From positions 1 through 9,856 of the forward strand of contig CALGNW010000337.1 in the NCBI GenBank assembly GCA_937958345.1: a stretch of 9,856 nucleotides of DNA. Direction: 5' to 3'. The notes beneath the pieces were generated by a model. That model had not been told where the DNA came from. It saw only the letters and a list, made by a program, of their open reading frames with translations, and made no database searches. A program made the translations under genes and the position numbers. Position 1 is the stretch's first letter. Each line of letters starts with the position of its first letter. The stretch is from an uncultured Neomegalonema sp. GTDB lineage: Bacteria > Pseudomonadota > Alphaproteobacteria > Rhodobacterales > Rhodobacteraceae. Shown here one piece after another: positions 5,148-9,856 of the stretch.

Positions 5148-6001
5148 CGCAGCAAATTCATACGTGGTTCGAGGGCGATTGGCATGCGGGTAACCCTGCG
5201 GTTATGAAAGCTGCGGATCACGGAACATGGCTGGGGACGTTGATCTTTGACGGGGCGCGTTTGGTTGACGGCCTTTCACCTGATCTGGACAAACACTGCG
5301 CGCGGGCGAACCGGTCGGCGCAGGCACTGGGCTTCAATGCGGTGATGGATGTGCCTGAAATGATGGCGCTAATCCATGACGGACTCGCAAGATTTGAGAG
5401 CGGAACGCCCGTTTACATCCGCCCTATGATGTGGACAACCGAGCGCGACGAGGGCGTTATTTCCGGCGCGCCGGATTCGACCGCCCTGTGTATCTGCCTC
5501 GAAGAAGTGCCGATGCCGTCGCCTGACGCTGCTGCGACTCTGACCACCACGCGCTTCCGCCGGCCGACGCTGGATTGTGCAACAGTTGATGCCAAGGCGG
5601 CATGCCTTTATCCGAACAATGCGCGTATGGTGCGAGAGGCGCGGGCCAAAGGCTTTACCAATGCTCTGGCGCAGGATGCTCTCGGCAATGTGGCGGAAAC
5701 TGCGACAGCCAATGTCTTCATGGTGCGCGACGGTGAGGTGCTGACGCCCGTGCCCAACGGAACTTTCCTTGCGGGGATTACCCGCGCGCGCCACATGGGT
5801 TTGCTGCGCGAGGCCGGAAAGACGGTTACGGAAACGACGCTGACGCTCGATGATTTCCACAACGCCGACGAGGTCTTTCTGACCGGTAACATTAGCAAGA
5901 TTACGCCTGTGACGGCGTTTGACGAGACAAGCTATCAGATCGGCCCTGTGACCCGCCTCGCGCGTGAGCTTTACTGGGATTGGGCAAAATCAGAGGCATA
6001 A
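5144..6001 (+). CDS. PLP fold-type IV (branched-chain-like) aminotransferase
   Basis: This 285-residue cytoplasmic enzyme transfers amino groups using pyridoxal phosphate. Seen: WFEGDWHAGN near the start; YIRPMMW at 91-97; the likely Schiff-base lysine K151 in DAKAACLYPNNARMVREA; and ALGNVAETATANVFMVRDGE at 179-198, where E185 corresponds to the cofactor-binding Glu. LAGITRARHMGLL at 209-221 and EVFLTGNISKITPV at 243-256 match the phosphate-binding loops of class IV enzymes. Order and length fit IlvE-type branched-chain transaminases. Specificity is uncertain, because GTWLGTLIFDGAR (27-39) departs from the IlvE HYGTSVFEGIR pattern and the family also includes D-amino acid aminotransferase and aminodeoxychorismate lyase. 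AAGGAG five bases before the ATG is strong. The start overlaps the stop of the decayed gene upstream. A 75-bp gap to hisS allows shared transcription. Confidence 0.92.
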   Translation: MTQQIHTWFEGDWHAGNPAVMKAADHGTWLGTLIFDGARLVDGLSPDLDKHCARANRSAQALGFNAVMDVPEMMALIHDGLARFESGTPVYIRPMMWTTERDEGVISGAPDSTALCICLEEVPMPSPDAAATLTTTRFRRPTLDCATVDAKAACLYPNNARMVREARAKGFTNALAQDALGNVAETATANVFMVRDGEVLTPVPNGTFLAGITRARHMGLLREAGKTVTETTLTLDDFHNADEVFLTGNISKITPVTAFDETSYQIGPVTRLARELYWDWAKSEA

Positions 6002-6076
6002 CCCATCCGGCCACAACCCTTGCGGGGCGGTCCCCTGACGGTTAGGACAGCCCCAACGAGGACTGGTGGACCAATC
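6002..6076 (+). other. Leader between the aminotransferase gene and hisS
   Basis: This 75-bp gap is GC-rich, with a small hairpin GGGG-CGGT-CCCC at about 6023-6036 and no T-run, so it is not a convincing terminator and the downstream genes may be read through. In the hisS frame a TTG at 6020 would add 19 residues (MRGGPLTVRTAPTRTGGPI). I see no His-rich leader peptide or T-box features. A GTGGA at 6066-6070 lies six bases before the ATG at 6077 and decides the start I chose. Confidence 0.4.
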
Positions 6077-7561
6077 ATGGCGAAAAAAGAGAAAAAGCAG
6101 CCGCGACCCAAGGCGGTCGCACCGCGCGGATTTCGTGACAGCTTTGGTGCGGAAGTCGAAACGCGCCGTACGATGCTGAGCAAGATCGCCGAGGTTTATC
6201 ATTCATACGGGTTTGATCCGTTAGAGACATCGGCCATCGAAACCGTCGAGGCGCTCGGGTCGTTCTTACCGGATGTAGACCGCCCGAACGAGGGCGTGTT
6301 CGGATTTCAGGATGATGACGAGAGCTGGATTGCACTTCGTTATGATCTGACCGCACCCTTGGCCCGTGTCGCGGCCCAGTATCGGCTCGATCTGCCTTCG
6401 CCTTATCGCCGTTATGCAATGGGTCCGGTCTGGCGCAATGAAAAGCCGGGGCCGGGTCGCTTTCGCGAGTTCTGGCAATGCGATGCCGATACTGTCGGCA
6501 CATCAACGGTAGCGGCGGATGCCGAGATTTGCGGAATGCTGGCGGCCGCACTGGAGCATGCCGGGATCGCACGCGATCAGTTTTTGGTGCGCGTCAACAA
6601 CCGGAAAGTTATGAACGGTGTGCTGGAAACAGCCAATCTGATGGGGGATGATAAGGCGGCCCAACGCGGCATCACAATGCGTGCGATTGATAAGCTTGAT
6701 CGCCTCGGCGAGGATGGCGTGCGCGCGTTGCTGGGGGCAGGGCGCAAAGACGAAAGCGGCGCTTTCACTGACGGCGCGAACCTTGTCGCGGAACAGGTCG
6801 ATATCATCATGGGTTTTGTCTGTGCAGAGCGTGCCGATGGCGCGGCAACTTGCGCAAGGCTTCGCGAACTCGTCGGATCGTCCGAAACCGGAGCCGAGGG
6901 TGTCAACGAACTTGAAGAAATTGCGATGCTGCTGGACGCTCAGGGCTATGGCCCTGAGCGGATAAAGATTGACCCCTCTGTTGTGCGCGGCCTCGGCTAT
7001 TACACCGGTCCCGTTTACGAAGCGGAGCTGACGTTCGAAGTGGTCGACGAGAAGGGCCAAAAGCGCCAGTTCGGCTCTGTCGCGGGCGGCGGGCGGTACG
7101 ATGATCTTGTGAAGCGGTTCACGGGCCAGCAGGTTCCGGCAACCGGTGTTTCGATTGGCGTTGACCGCTTACTTGCCGCCCTGACCGCCAGCGGAAAAGT
7201 CGAAACAGGCAATACTCAAGGGCCTGTCGTGATCCTCGCCCTCGATCCCTCGCGCATGGCACACTACCAATCCATGTGCGCGGCCCTTCGCAATGCGGGT
7301 GTGCGGACCGAAGTCTTTATGGGCGGCGGCAAAAATATGGGCAAACAGCTGAAATATGCCGACAAGCGCGCCGCGCCTCTTGCGATCATCGAGGGTGGAG
7401 ACGAGGCGGAACGCGGTGTCGTTCAAATCAAAGACCTCGTTCTGGGTTCGAAACTTGCTGAAGAAATCGAGTCGAACGAAGAATGGAAAGCGCAACCCGC
7501 TCAGCGGGAAGTTGCCAGCGGTGATGTGGTTTCGACTGTCCTCGGAATGCTGGCGCGATGA
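6077..7561 (+). CDS. hisS: Histidine--tRNA ligase, alphaproteobacterial type
   Basis: This cytoplasmic class II synthetase attaches histidine to tRNA-His. With the ATG at 6077 it has 494 residues, longer than the roughly 420 of E. coli HisRS. Seen: PRGFRDSFGAEVETRR near the start (16-31), LRYDLTAPLAR at 87-97, motif 2 in YRRYAMGPVWRNEKPGPGRF (110-129) followed by REFWQCDADTVG, the histidine-binding RGLGYYTG at 304-311, GGGRYDDL at 337-344, and motif 3 GVSIGVDRL at 357-365. An anticodon-binding domain follows from about 383, starting GPVVILALD. The motif 2 region differs from the common RPEKPxRYREF form, as in the divergent alphaproteobacterial HisRS group. The N-terminus is lysine-rich (MAKKEKKQPRPK). 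The stop overlaps the hisZ start as ATGA. I am sure of the function; the start could be the upstream TTG at 6020 but the ATG has better spacing. Confidence 0.96.
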   Translation: MAKKEKKQPRPKAVAPRGFRDSFGAEVETRRTMLSKIAEVYHSYGFDPLETSAIETVEALGSFLPDVDRPNEGVFGFQDDDESWIALRYDLTAPLARVAAQYRLDLPSPYRRYAMGPVWRNEKPGPGRFREFWQCDADTVGTSTVAADAEICGMLAAALEHAGIARDQFLVRVNNRKVMNGVLETANLMGDDKAAQRGITMRAIDKLDRLGEDGVRALLGAGRKDESGAFTDGANLVAEQVDIIMGFVCAERADGAATCARLRELVGSSETGAEGVNELEEIAMLLDAQGYGPERIKIDPSVVRGLGYYTGPVYEAELTFEVVDEKGQKRQFGSVAGGGRYDDLVKRFTGQQVPATGVSIGVDRLLAALTASGKVETGNTQGPVVILALDPSRMAHYQSMCAALRNAGVRTEVFMGGGKNMGKQLKYADKRAAPLAIIEGGDEAERGVVQIKDLVLGSKLAEEIESNEEWKAQPAQREVASGDVVSTVLGMLAR

Positions 7562-8754
7562 ACGCGGCGTCAAAGGATTATAGCGGTGCAACGCTCGGCA
7601 CGATCCGCGATGCTTGTTCGGCAGCCAGTCGCGTCTTTGAACACGAGGGTTTTGCGCCGGTTGATCCGGGTTCGGTGTTAGAAGCGGAGAATTTGCTGGA
7701 CCTCTACGGCGAAGACGTGAGGGCGCGTGCATTTGTTTTTGACGGCGGCGAGGGGCGTGACCTTTGCCTGCGACCTGACCTGACCCTTGCGATGTGCCGT
7801 CTGCACTTGGGGGCGGGCGGCGGTGCGGCGAAGTATGTCGCAGCCGGTCCGGTGTACCGGAGACCGTCGCGGGGCGAGGGCCGTCCCGCCCAGTTTTTGC
7901 AGGTTGGATGTGAATGGTTCGGTGCGACAGACACCGCCTCTGCGGATGCGCAGACTCTTAAGCTTGTCAGCGATGCTGTAAGGGCCGTTGGCGCAACTGA
8001 TTTTGTGATTGAGACTGGCGATCTCGGCGTCCTCTTCGCGCTGATTGATGCGGCTGCTATTCCGGAAAGATGGCGCACACGCCTAAAGCGTCATGTCTGG
8101 CGGCCCAAGCGGTTCGCATCTTTACTTGAAGACTACGCAAGTCCCGATGCCGATGACCCGGGACGTCATGCCTTGCTCAAGGCACTCGGTTCGCTGGAAC
8201 CCGGCCAAACCCGCGCTGCAATCGAACGTATGCTGGCGCTGTCCGAGACGACACATGTCGGACTGCGCAGCCCTGACGAAATCGCCGCGCGTTTCATCGA
8301 GCAGGCCGAAGACGCGCAGGCTCATCCGCTGCCGCGAGAGTTGGTGGACGCGATCGAAACGGCGGCAAGTATCAGCGCCCCTTCGGGCGAGGCACTCGCG
8401 CAGCTCCGCAATTTGTCGCGAGCGGCGGGAATTGACATTGCTCCGGCGCTGGACCGTTTCGAGGCTCGGCTTACCTATCTGGATTCTTTTGGAATTGATG
8501 CGGCGGCATTGCCGTTTGAGGGAGAATACGGGCGGAACCTTGAATATTATGACGGGTTCGTTTTCGAGCTGTTCGATCCGTCACTCGCCGCAAAGGCGGG
8601 ACGGCGCGCGGCTCAGATCGCGGGCGGGGGGCGATACGACGGCTTGCTTGCTGCTTCTGCGCGCGCATTCGGCCTTTCACCGGTCAGTGGCTCGGCGATT
8701 GGCGCTGCCATCCGGCCCGAAACAATTCTCGCTGCCTCAGAGGTAAAGCAATGA
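7558..8754 (+). CDS. hisZ: ATP phosphoribosyltransferase regulatory subunit HisZ
   Basis: HisZ is a catalytically inactive relative of histidyl-tRNA synthetase that binds HisG and makes it active and sensitive to histidine. Seen in 398 residues: LRPDLTLAMCRLHLG at 71-85, a motif 2-like VYRRPSRGEGRPAQFLQVGC at 99-118, LEYYDGFVFELF near 324-335 in place of the synthetase GLGYYTG, and GGGRYDGL at 356-363 followed by a degenerate motif 3 (SGSAIGAAI). No anticodon-binding domain follows, which separates it from the hisS just upstream. It overlaps hisS by ATGA and hisG by ATGA, so the three proteins are probably made together in the cytoplasm. Its presence is established to be needed by short-form HisG enzymes; here the HisG is longer. 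Confidence 0.95.
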   Translation: MNAASKDYSGATLGTIRDACSAASRVFEHEGFAPVDPGSVLEAENLLDLYGEDVRARAFVFDGGEGRDLCLRPDLTLAMCRLHLGAGGGAAKYVAAGPVYRRPSRGEGRPAQFLQVGCEWFGATDTASADAQTLKLVSDAVRAVGATDFVIETGDLGVLFALIDAAAIPERWRTRLKRHVWRPKRFASLLEDYASPDADDPGRHALLKALGSLEPGQTRAAIERMLALSETTHVGLRSPDEIAARFIEQAEDAQAHPLPRELVDAIETAASISAPSGEALAQLRNLSRAAGIDIAPALDRFEARLTYLDSFGIDAAALPFEGEYGRNLEYYDGFVFELFDPSLAAKAGRRAAQIAGGGRYDGLLAASARAFGLSPVSGSAIGAAIRPETILAASEVKQ

Positions 8755-9728
8755 GTACGCCGCTACGCCTTGGTATTCCCTCTAAAGGGCGTTTGATGGA
8801 AAAGACCATCGCGTTCTTTGCGGAGGCCGGATTGAACATCCGCGCGGGCGGCGGGCGCGAATATTCAGGCAGTGCGACAGGCATTGACGGTATTGACGTT
8901 GCCTTGCTGCAAGCCGGTGAGATGCCGGTGGCGCTTGAAACAGGTGCGATTCATCTTGGCGTTACGGGCGAAGACTTGATCCGCGAAAAATTACGCGATG
9001 CCGATGGCGCAACGACATTGGTGAAATCGATGGGCTTTGGCCGTGCCGACCTGATTGTGGCCGTTCCGAAAAGCTGGATTGATGTAGAGACAATGGCCGA
9101 CCTTGATGATGCGGCCGCAGCCTTTCGCGAACAACACGGTCATGCCATGCGGGTTGCGACCAAGTACCTTAACCTGACACGCCGGTTTTTTCGCGAGAAC
9201 GGGATCGCGCATTACAGGCTGGTTGAAAGTGCGGGCGCGACCGAGGGGGCAGCGGCCACCGGTGCCGCCGAAATTATCGTCGATATTACGTCAAGCGGCG
9301 AAACGCTGAAGGCGAACCACCTGAAAATAATTTTTGACGGGACGATTCTGCGCTCGCAGGCACAGCTTCGTGCATCGCGTCATGCTGTTTGGGATGAACA
9401 CAGTCTCGGGGCGCTCAATACGCTGATTGATCGGATAGAGGCCCGATTTGCAGCGCAGCGCCGCGTTGTATTGCGCGGCGCATTGCAGGGTGGAACCGAC
9501 GGGCTTGAAGATGCGTTGATGGCCGTCCAAGCGTCGCTTGTGTCCGGTGAGGGAAAACTGGTTACGGTCGGAACGCGTAGCGACCGCGCCTACGCAGCAG
9601 CAAAAGTGCTGCGCGAACGCGGCGCGACGCGGGTCGACAGCTCTCACCCGGAGATGTTGTACGGCGCAGGAGCCGGCGAGTTCCAACGGGTCGCGTCGAC
9701 ATTGCGTAGTGCTGCAGGCCGTCCCTAG
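8751..9728 (+). CDS. hisG: ATP phosphoribosyltransferase HisG
   Basis: HisG joins ATP and PRPP to form phosphoribosyl-ATP, the first committed step of histidine synthesis, in the cytoplasm. Seen: LRLGIPSKGRLMEKTIAFF at 5-23, HLGVTGEDLIRE at 68-79, ATKYLNLTRRFF at 136-147, and the PRPP-binding signature ESAGATEGAAATGAAEIIVD at 159-178 followed by ITSSGETL. Catalytic sequence ends around 230. The protein then continues for about 95 residues, including LVTVGTRSDRAYAAAKVLRE (270-289), to 325 in total. Short HisG is about 210-230 residues and the classical long form about 290-300. The tail resembles that of long HisG proteins I recall from Rhizobiales. The start overlaps the hisZ stop as ATGA. Feedback by histidine probably acts through HisZ, possibly also the tail. 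The stop overlaps the convergent peptidase gene by 4 bp. Confidence 0.95.
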   Translation: MSTPLRLGIPSKGRLMEKTIAFFAEAGLNIRAGGGREYSGSATGIDGIDVALLQAGEMPVALETGAIHLGVTGEDLIREKLRDADGATTLVKSMGFGRADLIVAVPKSWIDVETMADLDDAAAAFREQHGHAMRVATKYLNLTRRFFRENGIAHYRLVESAGATEGAAATGAAEIIVDITSSGETLKANHLKIIFDGTILRSQAQLRASRHAVWDEHSLGALNTLIDRIEARFAAQRRVVLRGALQGGTDGLEDALMAVQASLVSGEGKLVTVGTRSDRAYAAAKVLRERGATRVDSSHPEMLYGAGAGEFQRVASTLRSAAGRP

Positions 9729-9856
9729 CCTCGGAAATGATCGGTCGCATCGAGTAACGCGGTGGCAATGCTTGGTTCGCTGACCGCGTGTCCGGCATCC
9801 GGCGCGACGATCAATTCCGAGTTCGGCCACGCCTTGTGCAACTGCCATGCACTGAT
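9725..9856 (-). CDS. pip: Prolyl aminopeptidase, C-terminal end (5' part beyond right edge)
   Basis: Only the last 43 codons are in the window, read on the minus strand from the right edge to a TAG at 9727-9725. The segment reads ISAWQLHKAWPNSEL, then IVAPDAGHAVSEPSIATALL, and ends TDHFRG. LHKAWP...APDAGHAxSEP is the characteristic end of alpha/beta-hydrolase prolyl iminopeptidases, which remove N-terminal proline from peptides in the cytoplasm. The His in DAGHA is the catalytic His of the Ser-Asp-His triad; the Ser and Asp would be beyond the edge. The gene converges on hisG and their stops overlap by four bases, leaving no room for a separate terminator. Another hydrolase of the same family is possible, but this C-terminus is quite specific. 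Confidence 0.85.
   Translation of the reverse strand: MSAWQLHKAWPNSELIVAPDAGHAVSEPSIATALLDATDHFRG

Noticed and set aside
6023..6036. GGGG-CGGT-CCCC hairpin as a hisS attenuator or terminator
   Set aside because: Four pairs with no T-run, no His codon-rich leader peptide and no T-box elements; GC-rich intergenic DNA gives such repeats by chance.
6020..6076. Upstream TTG as the hisS start
   Set aside because: The added 19 residues look like translated leader, and the ATG at 6077 has a better spaced GTGGA and a typical MAKK start.
1..9856. CRISPR array, insertion sequence, integrase or toxin-antitoxin pair
   Set aside because: I saw no regular repeats, transposase or recombinase motifs, or paired small genes of that type anywhere in the window.

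Overview
The window looks like an alphaproteobacterial chromosome. The evidence is an NDUFA12-type complex I accessory subunit, a short MlaD, an alphaproteobacterial-type hisS, and a hisS-hisZ-hisG cluster joined by ATGA overlaps. Genus cannot be fixed from the sequence alone. Most of the window is conserved housekeeping DNA. The less ordinary parts are the left end (1-1307) and the 4365-5147 stretch.

Layout. Positions 1-1006 (minus) hold the N-terminal 335 residues of an SF2 helicase that runs off the left edge. It lies just past the 3' end of a tRNA-Phe gene (1232-1307, minus), and the DNA there is visibly more AT-rich than the rest, which fits the edge of a genomic island integrated at the tRNA. 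The tRNA carries A instead of the near-universal U at position 33. Next, also on the minus strand, are znuB and zur, overlapping by one base (TGATG), with a candidate Zur operator over the zur promoter. Divergent from zur is a plus-strand run of NDUFA12, mlaD and a class I SAM methyltransferase. A 65-codon minus-strand ORF with a strong ribosome binding site converges on the methyltransferase end.

An AT-rich gap (4563-4742) leads into a decayed carboxymuconolactone decarboxylase/AhpD-like pseudogene (4743-5147) broken by three one-base deletions. Its stop overlaps the start of an intact fold-type IV aminotransferase. After a 75-bp gap come hisS, hisZ and hisG. HisZ and HisG together should form the ATP phosphoribosyltransferase that starts histidine synthesis, and hisS charges tRNA-His, so production and use of histidine sit in one operon. 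The C-terminal end of a prolyl aminopeptidase gene converges on hisG at the right edge.

I found no CRISPR array, insertion sequence, integrase or complete new multi-gene system. The best leads are the A33 tRNA-Phe, the helicase beside it (whose neighbours lie outside the window) and the decayed gene upstream of the aminotransferase.
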